A stretch of DNA of 64,000 nucleotides from Gemmatimonadota bacterium. Its GTDB lineage: Bacteria > JAAXHH01. Below, piece after piece: positions 8,227-18,768 of this stretch. The stretch is taken from contig VXMB01000001.1 of the NCBI GenBank assembly GCA_009841265.1, forward strand, positions 310,001 through 374,000, in the 5' to 3' direction. Both the position numbers and the translations under genes were made by a program. Positions within the stretch are counted from its first letter, which is position 1. Every line of letters begins with the position of its first letter. The notes under the pieces were generated by a model. That model did not search any database, was not told the DNA's origin, and was given only the letters and a program-made list of their open reading frames with translations.

Positions 8227-11200
8227 CTACCAATCGGACGGATCGGGAATCCCGGTGCTGACGACGATCTCGAGGCCGGGTTCGGGCAATGCACGTCTCG
8301 CGGCCTGAAGAGACGATCCCGGCCCGAACCAGTCGTCCAGGACGCCGCGAAGTTCGCCCGTGAATCGATCGAGCAGGAGCGCGGTGGACCGTCCGTCGTC
8401 CCGGGTCATCGCCACGAATCCCCCCGGGCCGGATAGTTCCAGTTGTTCCAGCCGGCCGGACCAGTCCGCCCTAACGGGAACCGCGAAGACGAAACCGCCG
8501 GCTTCACCACCTTCGCCGCACGCGATTTCCTTCATGGAGAAACTCAGGTCGAAAAGTGTGTTGCCTTCGACGTCTCCGGCGGCAAGCCGGTAGGGTCCGC
8601 GCTTATCCGGAAGGGACGGCGGCGCGTCGACCACGAAAGTAGGCTCTAGGTAGAGCTCGCCGAACTCGTCCCTGCCTCCCCAGACCAGCAGGCTTCTCCC
8701 GGATGGCGCGTGCGATAAGGCGAATGTCGGTTCGCCTTCCAGGATCTGCCTGCGGTTTACCATCCTGATGAAGCTGTAGTCGCTGGACCAGTCGGGCGGT
8801 CCGCAATAGGACATGAAATCGGGCATGGACGGTGGTACAAATACGTCGTTCCTGTGATCGTACCCCCAGACGCCGATGCTTCCGTCCATGTAAGGGAAAT
8901 CTTCTTCGAGAAACGATGGACCGCCGCAGGGAGCGTGCTGCATGTTCAGATTATGCCCCAATTCGTGTGCCATATACGCAGCGTTCAACTCGGATACCGT
9001 TGCGGAACCGGGTCGCCAGCCGAGTCCTCCGCCACGGGTGACAATGCCCATGTAATAGTCTTTCGAACCGTCCATGGTGCGAATCATCCCCACTTTTTCC
9101 AGGGTCTTGACCGAACTGACGGGATCATAGGAGACCGCCACCGGGCTACGAATGTTGACGTTGAATTCGTTCACGGGCAGGCGATCCTTCGATGGGTTAA
9201 AGTAATCCGAATCTTCCGTAAGGCTCTGTACCGTGGACACCAGGCCCATGTCCGGGTTATTCATCCAGTAGAGGGGCACCACGGTCAGATTGAAAGGGGG
9301 CATGTCGACTACTACCACGGACAGCCGTCCCGCGGCAGGCAGGCGGCCTGATGAACCCAGTTCGATGACCATCTCCAGTCCCGGCTGGATGACCGAACCT
9401 GGAATCGGCGCGTTGGACGTGGCCTCGCTGTCGCCCATGTGGAGCAACGAAGTAATAAATTTGTCCGTATTCTCCATTTCCGCGGTGAAAACCTCGACAT
9501 CGTCATGAAAGAAACGCGCGGTCACCTGAGGCATAGGTACGGTGCCATCCCTTTCCGATGCGATGAAGACACGGAGCAGGGCGTCTCTTCCCGCCACCAG
9601 GGGAACGGAGCCTTCAAACGTCTGGATCGCCTGGATGAGCATGGCCGTCGATTTCATCAAGAACCCCCGGCAGAAGTCAACATCGGCCATGGGAATAGCC
9701 TGTAACCAGTCCCGGGTTTCGGCATCCTCCCTCAGGCACAGACCGATTCCCTCGAACCGCAGTTCGTCCAGCATCAACTGTGTAAAGGACGGCGGCAGTA
9801 CGCCAAACATGCGCCCGTTGCCGTGCAGGTATAGTTTCTTCAGTCTTGCGAGTCCTCCCAGGGATTCCGGTACGTTGCCCGAAAAACTGTTATATTGAAG
9901 GTACAACTCCTTAAGGTTTTCAAGACCGCCCAGTTCCTCCGGGATGACCCCGCTCAACTGGTTCCGGTTCAAATACAGTTTTTCGAGCCGGACAAGCCGT
10001 CCCAGTTCGGGAGGGATTTCGCCGGTCAGTCCGACATTGCCCAGATAGTCTCTCTGCCCGGAACCTGAAACGGAAAGAACCAGCAGGTTTTCGAGATCCC
10101 CCAGTTCGGGCGGGATTTCGCCCGTCAACGCATTTGCGCCCAGGTCCAGGGTTGTCAGGTTTCTGAGCTGGCCCAGTTCAGGAGGGATTTCGCCCGATAA
10201 CGCGTTTCCGCCCAGATGCAGGGTCGACAGGCTTTTAAGCTGGCCCAGTTCAGGAGGGATTTCGCCCGTCAACGGGTTGCTGGTGATATCCAGCCACTCC
10301 AGGCGGGCGAGCCGGCCCAGCTCAGGAGGGATTTCCCCTTCGAATTCGTTACTGCCCAGGGACAAGGTCGTCAGGTTTTCAAGATCACCCAATTCAGGTG
10401 GTATGGAACCTGACAACTGGTTGACGCCAACCGCCAGCCTCGAAAGGTTTTTAAGCCGGCCCAGCTCGGAGGGAATCTCGCCGGTCAACGCGTTACCGTG
10501 GATATTCAGATCGGTCAGGTTTTCAAGACGACCCAGCTCGGAGGGAATCTCGCCGGTCAACGCGTTGCTGGGAATAACCAGATCCGTCAGGTTTTCAAGC
10601 CCGCCAAATTCTGATGGGATTCCTCCGGACAACTGGTTATCGCCCAGATCCAGCCATTCCAAGCGGGTGAGTCGGCCCAACTCGGGTGGGATGCTTCCCG
10701 ACAGCTGGTTTCCGTTGAGCGACAATCCCGCAAGGTGCTCGAGCCGGCCTAATTCGGAGGGGATCTCTCCGGCCAACTGGTTACCATGTAGATCCAGCCA
10801 CTCGAGGCGGGCGAGTTGGCCCAACTCGGATGGAATAGTGCCTGACAACTGGTTGTTTGCCAGCTCTATCTGCGTTACCCGTCCGTCCACGTCGACGGTA
10901 ATCCCATGCCAGGTATCAAGCGGCTCATCACTCAACCAGTTCGTGTTGTTCGACCAGTTCGGGCCGTCCGCGGCGTTGTAAATTGCGATCAAGGCATCCT
11001 GTTCCGGATCCGGGGCCGTATCCGATACGATAATCGAGACTGTGGCCGATGCGTCTCCCGATCGGGCGGTAACCCGGGTCCTGCCTTCCCCGGCCCCGGT
11101 CACCAGCCCTGCCGGACTGACCGCGGCCACGGTCTCGTCTTCACTTGACCAGGTTGCGACGGCGTCCATTACAGGATGATCGTTCCGGTCCAGCACGGCC

Positions 11201-11667
11201 GCGGTCAGTTGAACAGTCGCACCGACAGACACGATAACGGCCGGACCCGGTTCGATGACGATACGGTATATCGCCTGCGCCACCGTGATTTCCGCGTTCG
11301 CTTGAACATCTCCCGAACGGCCCGTGACGCGTGTCGTCCCGTTACCCGCTGCGGTCACCAGGCCCTCCGGACTGACCGTGGCCACGGCCGCGTTTCCGCT
11401 CGACCAGATCACCGAAGCGGAGGCCATGACCTTGTTGTTCTGATCGTAGACCGTGGTGGTAAGTTGCTGCGTCTGGCCGATGGCGTGGAAAGTGACGGAT
11501 GATGGGGTAATCTCGATCCGGGTCGCTACCGGCGCCGGCGGCGGAGGGGGAGTTGTCGGTGGTGTCGGCGGGCTGGTCTTCGTCGGACCGTCTTTGCCGC
11601 ATGTGATACTCGCGAGCAAAGCCAGAGAGACAAAGACCACAGCATAACGGCAATAAATGCGCTTCAT
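8227..11667 (-). CDS. Exported leucine-rich-repeat protein with two Ig-like domains and a metzincin-type zinc protease
   Basis: 1146 aa. The signal peptide ends LLASITC, a possible but non-canonical lipobox, followed by a Thr/Pro linker. Two bacterial Ig-like (Big_2) domains occupy about 48-130 and 131-215; each ends in a VSPxGLVTxAG...TRVT pattern. An LRR cap (YNAADGPNWSNNTNW) leads into about 15 LRRs of 24 residues, mostly of the plant-type form NxLxGxIPxELGxL (about 260-630). The C-terminal half carries HELGHNLNMQH and, later, FMSYC. This is a metzincin zinc site (HExxHxxxxxH plus Met-turn), but with Asn where the family usually has Gly. It is probably a surface-anchored protease or adhesin that recognises protein or glycan through the LRRs. 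There are no operon partners. Confidence 0.85.
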   Translation of the reverse strand: MKRIYCRYAVVFVSLALLASITCGKDGPTKTSPPTPPTTPPPPPAPVATRIEITPSSVTFHAIGQTQQLTTTVYDQNNKVMASASVIWSSGNAAVATVSPEGLVTAAGNGTTRVTGRSGDVQANAEITVAQAIYRIVIEPGPAVIVSVGATVQLTAAVLDRNDHPVMDAVATWSSEDETVAAVSPAGLVTGAGEGRTRVTARSGDASATVSIIVSDTAPDPEQDALIAIYNAADGPNWSNNTNWLSDEPLDTWHGITVDVDGRVTQIELANNQLSGTIPSELGQLARLEWLDLHGNQLAGEIPSELGRLEHLAGLSLNGNQLSGSIPPELGRLTRLEWLDLGDNQLSGGIPSEFGGLENLTDLVIPSNALTGEIPSELGRLENLTDLNIHGNALTGEIPSELGRLKNLSRLAVGVNQLSGSIPPELGDLENLTTLSLGSNEFEGEIPPELGRLARLEWLDITSNPLTGEIPPELGQLKSLSTLHLGGNALSGEIPPELGQLRNLTTLDLGANALTGEIPPELGDLENLLVLSVSGSGQRDYLGNVGLTGEIPPELGRLVRLEKLYLNRNQLSGVIPEELGGLENLKELYLQYNSFSGNVPESLGGLARLKKLYLHGNGRMFGVLPPSFTQLMLDELRFEGIGLCLREDAETRDWLQAIPMADVDFCRGFLMKSTAMLIQAIQTFEGSVPLVAGRDALLRVFIASERDGTVPMPQVTARFFHDDVEVFTAEMENTDKFITSLLHMGDSEATSNAPIPGSVIQPGLEMVIELGSSGRLPAAGRLSVVVVDMPPFNLTVVPLYWMNNPDMGLVSTVQSLTEDSDYFNPSKDRLPVNEFNVNIRSPVAVSYDPVSSVKTLEKVGMIRTMDGSKDYYMGIVTRGGGLGWRPGSATVSELNAAYMAHELGHNLNMQHAPCGGPSFLEEDFPYMDGSIGVWGYDHRNDVFVPPSMPDFMSYCGPPDWSSDYSFIRMVNRRQILEGEPTFALSHAPSGRSLLVWGGRDEFGELYLEPTFVVDAPPSLPDKRGPYRLAAGDVEGNTLFDLSFSMKEIACGEGGEAGGFVFAVPVRADWSGRLEQLELSGPGGFVAMTRDDGRSTALLLDRFTGELRGVLDDWFGPGSSLQAARRALPEPGLEIVVSTGIPDPSDW
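9780..10860 (-). repeat. 72-bp tandem repeats encoding LRRs
   Basis: About 15 coding units of 72 bp with strong nucleotide identity; phrases encoding GEIPPELGxL recur. They are protein-coding repeats, not spacers. Confidence 0.85.
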
Positions 11668-11849
11668 GATGGTTTTGACGGAAGGAGAAGATCGAATTAC
11701 ATAAATATCCCTTTGGAATTTAAAGTAAATCTAATGCACTTTCCCGTTTCTGGAAAGTCAACAATTTTAACTGTTTGCCATTTTAATAAAGCGGTGTGTC
11801 TGGCTGGCGCAGATCAAGGCAGGATGTTTCTGGGTCGCACCGTACTTCG

Positions 11850-12911
<1,062 letters not shown>

Positions 12912-12961
12912 TCAATCCCGGCGCTGGCCGGTTCGTTATCTTGTTTTTTCAGGACGTTCCG

Positions 12962-15751
12962 CTATGCTCCCGATTTCAGCAGGCCTCGCAGCACATATTG
13001 CAGAATGCCGCCGTGGCGGTAGTATTCCACCTCGACCGGGGTGTCGATGCGCACGATGGTGTTGAATGTTCTCGTGGCGCCGTCCGCGGCGGTCACGCGG
13101 ACACGGACGCGCTGCCGGGGGGTGATGCCGCCCTCGATCCCCTCGAAGTCGTAGGTCTCGAAACCGGTCAGCCCGAGCGATTCGGCGCTGTCCCCCTCCT
13201 CGAACTGGAGGGGCAGGATGCCCATGCCGATGAGGTTGCTGCGGTGAATGCGTTCGTAGCTTTCCACGATCACGGCCCGGACGCCGAGGAGATTGGGCCC
13301 CTTGGCGGCCCAGTCCCGGGATGAGCCGGATCCGTATTCCTTGCCGGCGATCACGATCAGCGGGGTATCCGATGCGCGGTACGCCATGGCTGCATCATAG
13401 ATGGCGACCGGTTCGCCGTCGGGCGCGGTCTTCGTCCAGCCGCCCTCCGTGCCCGGCGCCAGGCGGTTGCGCAGCCGGATGTTGGCGAAGGTGCCCCGCA
13501 TCATGACTTCGTGGTTGCCCCGCCGCGCCCCGTATGAGTTGAAGTCCTTCGGCGCCACGCCGCGCTCGACCAGGTACCGGCCCGCGGGGCTGTCGGCCTG
13601 GATCGAACCGGCCGGCGAAATGTGGTCCGTCGTGACGGAATCGCCGAGTACCGCCAGCACGCGGGCGCCGGGTATGTCCGTGATCTCGCCGGGTTCAGCC
13701 GGCATGTCGTCGAAGTAGGGCGGGAGCTTGACGTAGGTGGAAACTTCGTCCCAGGCATAGGACTCGCCGCTCGTCGCGGCCAGTTCCGCCCAGCGGTCGT
13801 CGCCCGTGAAGACGTCGGCGTAGATCGACTGGAACATCTCCCGGCGCACGGAGGCGCGCACGGCCTCCCGCACTTCCCCGGGTGTGGGCCAGATGTCCCG
13901 GAGATAAACGTCGTCGCCCTTCGGGTCGGTTCCGATGGGCTCGTTGTACAGGTCCACGTCCATGCGGCCGGCCAGAGCGTAGGCCACCACGAGCGGCGGC
14001 GAGGCCAGGTAATTGGCCTTGACGATGGGGTTCACGCGGCCTTCGAAATTCCGGTTGCCGCTCAGTACCGCGGCCGCGACCAGGTCGGATTCCCGCACCG
14101 CGTCACCGATGGGAGCGGGCACGGGGCCGCTGTTGCCGATGCACGTGGTGCAGCCGTAGCCCACGACGTGGAACCGGAGCTGCTCGAGGTAGGGAAGGAG
14201 GCCCATGTCTTCCAGGTAACGGGTCACGACCTGCGAGCCCGGCGCGAGGCTGGTCTTCACCCAGGGCCGGGTGGACAGGCCCCTTTCGACGGCCTTCTTC
14301 GCCAGGACGCCGGCGGCCGCGAGCACGGCCGGGTTGGACGTGTTCGTGCAGCTGGTGATCGCCGCGATCACCACCGAGCCGTGTCCCAGATTGAAGGACG
14401 ATCCACCCATGTCGACAGGCGTTTTTTTTGTCAGTGTGCCCATCTCGCCGGGTGCGTGTCCGTTGCCGTCCACCCACTGCTCGACGGTCTCGTCGGCCAG
14501 GTCCGGGTTCTCGTCGGCCAGCATGGCGGCCAGTTCCTTCCGGAACGACGGCTTGACGCTGGACAGCGACACGCGGTCCTGGGGCCTGCGGGGACCCGCC
14601 ATGCTCGGTTCGACGGTGCCGAGGTCGAGTTCCAGGGTGTCGGAAAAGACCGGGTCGGGGGTGCCGTGCGTCCTGAACAGGCCCTGTGCTTTCGTATAGG
14701 CTTCCGCCAGTTCGATCTCGCCTGCGTCGCGGCCGGTCAGTTCCATGTAGGAGAGCGTCTCGCCGTCCACCGGAAAGAACCCCACGGTGGCGCCGTATTC
14801 GGGGGCCATGTTGGCGATGGTGGCCCGGTCGGGCAGGGACAGGCTGTCCAGTCCGGGACCGCAGAATTCGACGAACTTGCCGACGACGCCGTGTGCCCGG
14901 AGCATCTGGGTCACCGTCAGGACCAGGTCCGTCGCCGTGGCCCCGGCCGGGAGGGCGTCGGTCATCCTGAACCCCACCACGGAAGGGATGAGCATCGATA
15001 CCGGCTGGCCGAGCATGGCCGCTTCCGCCTCGATGCCGCCCACGCCCCAGCCGACCACGCCGAGCCCGTTGATCATGGTCGTATGGGAGTCCGTCCCCAC
15101 CAAGGTGTCGGGATAGGCGATCGATTCGCCGTCCCGCTCCCGGGCGAAGACCACCTTGGCCAGGTACTCGAGGTTGACCTGGTGCACGATGCCCGTGCCG
15201 GGCGGTACCACGCGGAAGTTGTCGAAGGCCTGCTGTCCCCACTTGAGGAAGCGGTAACGCTCCAGGTTCCGGTCGAACTCGCGGTCCACGTTGGCTGCGA
15301 AGGCGCGGTGGGAACCGAACTCGTCCACCTGGACGGAGTGGTCGATGACCAGGTCCACGTCCTGCAGGGGATTGATGCGGTCGGCCGCGCCGCCCAATTT
15401 CCGAATGGCGTCCCGCATGGCGGCCAGGTCGACGACGGCCGGCACGCCCGTGAAGTCCTGCATCAGCACCCGCGCCGGGCGGAAGGCGATCTCCCGTTCG
15501 GAGGGCCCGCCCGCGACGCTTCTGGCGACGGCGGCCACGTCTTCGGCGGAGACCGACACGCCGTCTTCGTGGCGCAGCAGGTTCTCCACCATGACCTTGA
15601 GGGAAAAGGGAAGGCGCGATATGTCTCCGGCGCCGCCTTCCTCGGCCCTTGAAAGCGAGTAGAAGGTACTGGCGCTTCCTCCCGCGTTCAATGCGGCACG
15701 GGCACCGAAGCTGTTCAGGTTACGCGGCACTGTTGCCTGTCTCCCGTTCAT
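12962..15751 (-). CDS. acnA: Aconitate hydratase A
   Basis: 929 aa, slightly longer than the roughly 890-900 aa usual for AcnA/IRP1-type aconitases because of an N-terminal extension. Fe-S ligand motifs are visible as SCTNTSNP and [25 protein letters not shown] and the swivel-domain [10 protein letters not shown] are also present. It interconverts citrate and isocitrate in the TCA cycle with a 4Fe-4S cluster. The family also contains homoaconitase-like enzymes of the aminoadipate route, but length and motifs fit AcnA. Its promoter is at 15779-15808, back to back with the promoter of the rightward operon. gap follows downstream. Confidence 0.95.
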   Translation of the reverse strand: MNGRQATVPRNLNSFGARAALNAGGSASTFYSLSRAEEGGAGDISRLPFSLKVMVENLLRHEDGVSVSAEDVAAVARSVAGGPSEREIAFRPARVLMQDFTGVPAVVDLAAMRDAIRKLGGAADRINPLQDVDLVIDHSVQVDEFGSHRAFAANVDREFDRNLERYRFLKWGQQAFDNFRVVPPGTGIVHQVNLEYLAKVVFARERDGESIAYPDTLVGTDSHTTMINGLGVVGWGVGGIEAEAAMLGQPVSMLIPSVVGFRMTDALPAGATATDLVLTVTQMLRAHGVVGKFVEFCGPGLDSLSLPDRATIANMAPEYGATVGFFPVDGETLSYMELTGRDAGEIELAEAYTKAQGLFRTHGTPDPVFSDTLELDLGTVEPSMAGPRRPQDRVSLSSVKPSFRKELAAMLADENPDLADETVEQWVDGNGHAPGEMGTLTKKTPVDMGGSSFNLGHGSVVIAAITSCTNTSNPAVLAAAGVLAKKAVERGLSTRPWVKTSLAPGSQVVTRYLEDMGLLPYLEQLRFHVVGYGCTTCIGNSGPVPAPIGDAVRESDLVAAAVLSGNRNFEGRVNPIVKANYLASPPLVVAYALAGRMDVDLYNEPIGTDPKGDDVYLRDIWPTPGEVREAVRASVRREMFQSIYADVFTGDDRWAELAATSGESYAWDEVSTYVKLPPYFDDMPAEPGEITDIPGARVLAVLGDSVTTDHISPAGSIQADSPAGRYLVERGVAPKDFNSYGARRGNHEVMMRGTFANIRLRNRLAPGTEGGWTKTAPDGEPVAIYDAAMAYRASDTPLIVIAGKEYGSGSSRDWAAKGPNLLGVRAVIVESYERIHRSNLIGMGILPLQFEEGDSAESLGLTGFETYDFEGIEGGITPRQRVRVRVTAADGATRTFNTIVRIDTPVEVEYYRHGGILQYVLRGLLKSGA

Positions 15752-15778
15752 CGACGCATGGATTTTTCAAGAATCCTC

Positions 15779-15808
15779 AAACTAACGGCTTCAACCGGTC
15801 GGTGTCAA
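15779..15808 (-). promoter_or_regulatory. Sigma70-type promoter for acnA
   Basis: TTGACA (15808-15803) and TAGTTT (15784-15779) on the minus strand with an 18-bp spacer, 27 bp from the acnA start codon. Confidence 0.6.
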
Positions 15809-15876
15809 GGACATTCCCGTAGCCGGCCACGCCCGATATGCCCGTTCCATCGGGGTTTGCGGCAGATACAGATGTC

Positions 15877-15905
15877 TTGACACCGGGTGTGTCCCATCCT
15901 ATCAT
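15877..15905 (+). promoter_or_regulatory. Sigma70-type promoter for the barrel protein-thrC operon
   Basis: TTGACA (15877-15882), a 17-bp spacer and TATCAT (15900-15905), about 80 bp upstream of the start at 15988. Confidence 0.7.
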
Positions 15906-15987
15906 CGGTACGCTCTGAATCCTAAGATCCCGGATTTCACCACGACGCGTACCGACTGCGTTCTATCGTTCATAACCCGTTGATATC

Positions 15988-16950
15988 ATGGCGTTTATTT
16001 CCACTATCCTGCGAAGGTTCCCGTGGTTCGCCGGCATGGGCCTTCTGTACCTTGCCGTGAGCCCGGCCGTTGACGCGGCGGACGCATCCGGCGGGACCTG
16101 GCGCTTCGCCGCCCCTCAGCAGCGGCTGTTCCGCCCGCTGCTGGCCGACCCGACCGAGGCGCGCATGGCGGTTACGTCCAACCTGGGTGACAGGCTGAAC
16201 GGCGACATCGGCGGTTCCTGGGAGGCCGCCGACTATGCGTGGAACGGGAACGGCGGGCTGCGGTTCAGGACCGGGATCCATGCCGGCGTCTTCTCGAAGC
16301 TGCGCCGATCGGGAACGACCTTCCCCCTCGAGACCGCCGACTACCTGATCGGCTTCCACGCGGACCTGGGCAACGACCGAACCACCGGGCGGTTCGAATA
16401 CGCCCACGTGAGCGCCCACCTGGCCGACGGGTACGAAGGGTACGGCGGGTACAAAGGGTACGAAGGGCCGAGCCACGCGGACCAGTCGGGCAAGGCGGAC
16501 AAGGCAGACCGAACCATGCGGACCAGGCGGACCATGACCTACAGCCGGGAGTATTTCACGGTGTACGGCGCCCGCGAGTTGCGTTTCGCGCCAGGATCCG
16601 CCGTCGGATCCGCGATCGGTTCCGCCCGCGTCTACGGCAGCCTGCGGTGGTCGAACCACGCCATCCCAAACGTGCGGCGGTGGCGGGTCCAGGGCGGCGC
16701 CGAACTGGTCTTCCGTCCCCTCTCGGGCGATGGCGGCGCAACCCGGGCCTACCTGGCCTGCGACGTGCGGCTGTTCCGGGACGGGGACATCTCGGTCAAC
16801 CGTACCGCCCACGCGGGTCTGCTGTTTCACAACGTGGCTTCACGGGGCCTTCGCATCGCCTTCGTATACCACGGGGGCCGCAGCGAGCACGGACAGTTCC
16901 ATCACCTGGAGGACGACTACGCGGGGATCGGGCTGTTCTTCGACCTGTGA
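15988..16950 (+). CDS. Outer-membrane-type protein resembling DUF1207
   Basis: 320 aa with a signal peptide (hydrophobic core, cleavage near VDAADA, about residue 30). The mature start contains LFRPLLADPTEARM, like the conserved start of DUF1207 proteins. Amphipathic beta-strand patterns follow, and the last residues GLFFDL end in an aromatic-plus-hydrophobic pattern compatible with a barrel C-terminus. Residues about 148-180 are a low-complexity insert of GYEGYGGYKGYEG followed by ADQSGKADKADR, encoded by short tandem repeats. thrC follows 12 bp downstream on the same transcript, although no functional link is obvious. The family assignment is from memory and tentative. Confidence 0.6.
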   Translation: MAFISTILRRFPWFAGMGLLYLAVSPAVDAADASGGTWRFAAPQQRLFRPLLADPTEARMAVTSNLGDRLNGDIGGSWEAADYAWNGNGGLRFRTGIHAGVFSKLRRSGTTFPLETADYLIGFHADLGNDRTTGRFEYAHVSAHLADGYEGYGGYKGYEGPSHADQSGKADKADRTMRTRRTMTYSREYFTVYGARELRFAPGSAVGSAIGSARVYGSLRWSNHAIPNVRRWRVQGGAELVFRPLSGDGGATRAYLACDVRLFRDGDISVNRTAHAGLLFHNVASRGLRIAFVYHGGRSEHGQFHHLEDDYAGIGLFFDL

Positions 16951-16962
16951 GAAGGAACGTTC

Positions 16963-18153
16963 ATGAGCTTCCTCATCCACCTGGAATGCAGCGACTGCGG
17001 CAAGCGGATGTCGGCGGACCGGTTGCGGAACCTGTGCCCCGACTGCGGACGGCCGCTGCTCGCTCGGTACGACACCGAAGAAGCAGGCAAGGCATTGACC
17101 CCGGACATCCTGGCGATGCGCGAACCGACCCTGTGGCGCTACCGCGAGATGCTCCCCGTACGCGACCGGACGGCAATCGTCACACTGGGCGAGGGCGGCA
17201 CGCCCCTGATGCATGCCCACCGCCTGGGTGAACGGCTGGGCATGGACGGGCTCTACATCAAGGACGAATCCGCCAATCCCACCGGCTCGTTCAAGGCCCG
17301 GGGCCTGGCCATGGCGGTATCCCGTGCCCTGGAACTCGGGGCGGAATCCCTGGCCATCCCCTCCGCCGGCAACGCGGCGGGCGCGCTGTCGGCCTACGGC
17401 GCCAGGGCGGGCATCCCCGTGCACGTGTTCATGCCCCGGGACACGCCCCGGTCCTTCATCGTGGAGTGCCGAGCCCACGGCGCGTCGGTGGAACTCGTGG
17501 ACGGCCTGATCACGGATTGCGGCAAGCTTGTGTCCGCACGGAAAGACGCGGAAGGCTGGTTCGACGTCTCCACCCTGAAGGAACCCTACCGCGTGGAGGG
17601 CAAGAAGACCATGGGGTACGAACTGGCCGAACAGTGCGGATGGGTCCTGCCGGACGCGATCCTCTACCCCGCGGGGGGCGGGACCGGACTGATCGGCATG
17701 TGGAAGGCCTTCTCCGAGATGGAAGCCCTCGGGTGGATCGGGCCGGAGCGGCCCCGCATGGTCGCGGTGCAGGCCTCAGGATGCCAGCCCATCGTCCGGG
17801 CCTGGGAACAGCAGTGGCCGGACGCCCCGGAGTGGGAGAACGCCCGCACGCTCGCCAGTGGGCTGCGCGTGCCCGCCGCCGTGGGGGACAAACTGATGCT
17901 GGCCGCAATCCGGGAGAGCGGAGGAGACGCGGTGGCCGTTCCCGACGGCGACATGGTGCGCGGCGTGCGGGAGATCGGGGCCTGCGAGGGCATCTTCGCG
18001 GCGCCCGAAGGCGGCGCAGTGCTGGCCGGACTGCGAAAGTTGATCGCGCTGGGACGCATCGACCGGTCCGACCGGGTGGTGCTTTTCAATACGGGCAGCG
18101 GGCACAAGTACGTGGACAACCTGGATGCGTTGCACGGCGACCAGGACGCCTGA
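16963..18153 (+). CDS. thrC: Threonine synthase
   Basis: 396 aa. It opens with a zinc-ribbon-like segment (CSDCGK ... CPDCGRPL) found in one branch of threonine synthases. The PLP-lysine motif is NPTGSFKARGL, then SAGNAAGALSAYGARAG, the glycine-rich phosphate loop PAGGGTGLIG and a C-terminal NTGSGHKY. It converts O-phosphohomoserine to threonine. The start ATG is preceded by GAGAAGGAACG. It is second in a two-gene operon with the DUF1207-like gene; no hom or thrB is in the window. Confidence 0.93.
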   Translation: MSFLIHLECSDCGKRMSADRLRNLCPDCGRPLLARYDTEEAGKALTPDILAMREPTLWRYREMLPVRDRTAIVTLGEGGTPLMHAHRLGERLGMDGLYIKDESANPTGSFKARGLAMAVSRALELGAESLAIPSAGNAAGALSAYGARAGIPVHVFMPRDTPRSFIVECRAHGASVELVDGLITDCGKLVSARKDAEGWFDVSTLKEPYRVEGKKTMGYELAEQCGWVLPDAILYPAGGGTGLIGMWKAFSEMEALGWIGPERPRMVAVQASGCQPIVRAWEQQWPDAPEWENARTLASGLRVPAAVGDKLMLAAIRESGGDAVAVPDGDMVRGVREIGACEGIFAAPEGGAVLAGLRKLIALGRIDRSDRVVLFNTGSGHKYVDNLDALHGDQDA

Positions 18154-18414
18154 GGTTTTTTTCGCACCGGTTGCTAGATTGCAGTTCACGCTCCGACTAC
18201 TCATTATACAGGGCCGCTCTAAATATAACAGGGCCGCTGTAAACTACGTTACCCATGCGGGTTCGAATCCGTGAGGCGATAACGGGGTACGCGATCTGTT
18301 TCCGTTGACCATGGGGAAAACCCGCGTCATATTTTACCAGCGGACGGTGCCGCTGGGCTGCTTCCAACGGTCCGTATGGCCCGCACGGTCCGCGCAATCG
18401 AAGAGAAGATCACC

Positions 18415-18708
18415 ATGAAGACCAGAGTTACCGTTGTCATTGAAACTGACGGCGAACAGTTCCATGCGTTCTGCCCTGCATTGCCCGGTATCCACAGCAA
18501 TGCGCCCACGTTCGAGGAAGCCCGTGATCGGACGATACCTGCGATAGAACGGTATCTGGACTTTCTGGACGAGCAGGGAGGTCCAAATCCCGTGGGGCCG
18601 GACCTGAATATGGATGCAGGCAAGGAGATCATCCATTTCCTGCCCAGTTCGACCGAATCGACCATCCAGAGCGTCGAGGTTCCCTGGCCGTCAGACGATC
18701 CTCGCTAG
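18415..18708 (+). CDS. HicB-like domain protein, orphan
   Basis: 97 aa from ATG (MKTRVTVVIETDGE) preceded by AGAGAAGA. The pattern FHAFCPALPGIHSNAPTFEEARD is the conserved HicB/UPF0150 core (partial RNase H-like fold). HicB antitoxins normally sit next to a HicA toxin, and no HicA-like ORF is present on either side. There is also no C-terminal helix-turn-helix. It is probably a solitary HicB-like protein rather than a working toxin-antitoxin pair. The upstream spacer (18154-18414) contains two copies of ACAGGGCCGCT and nothing else recognisable. Confidence 0.65.
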   Translation: MKTRVTVVIETDGEQFHAFCPALPGIHSNAPTFEEARDRTIPAIERYLDFLDEQGGPNPVGPDLNMDAGKEIIHFLPSSTESTIQSVEVPWPSDDPR

Positions 18709-18768
18709 CATGACGGCTCAATGAGTCGTCCTTCCGGTCCATCCTGCTTTCATCTCAAACGATAAAAC

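Noticed and set aside
9780..10860. Possible CRISPR array (regular 72-bp repeats)
   Set aside because: The repeats are in-frame leucine-rich repeats of one protein, have no unique spacers and no cas genes nearby.
13622..15652. 676-aa open frame opposite acnA
   Set aside because: Same reason: a shadow of acnA with no domain or export signal.
18257..18273. tRNA T-arm-like GCGGGTTCGAATCCGTG, possible tRNA or attachment-site relic
   Set aside because: The stem does not close (one base short), and no acceptor, D or anticodon arm can be found upstream.
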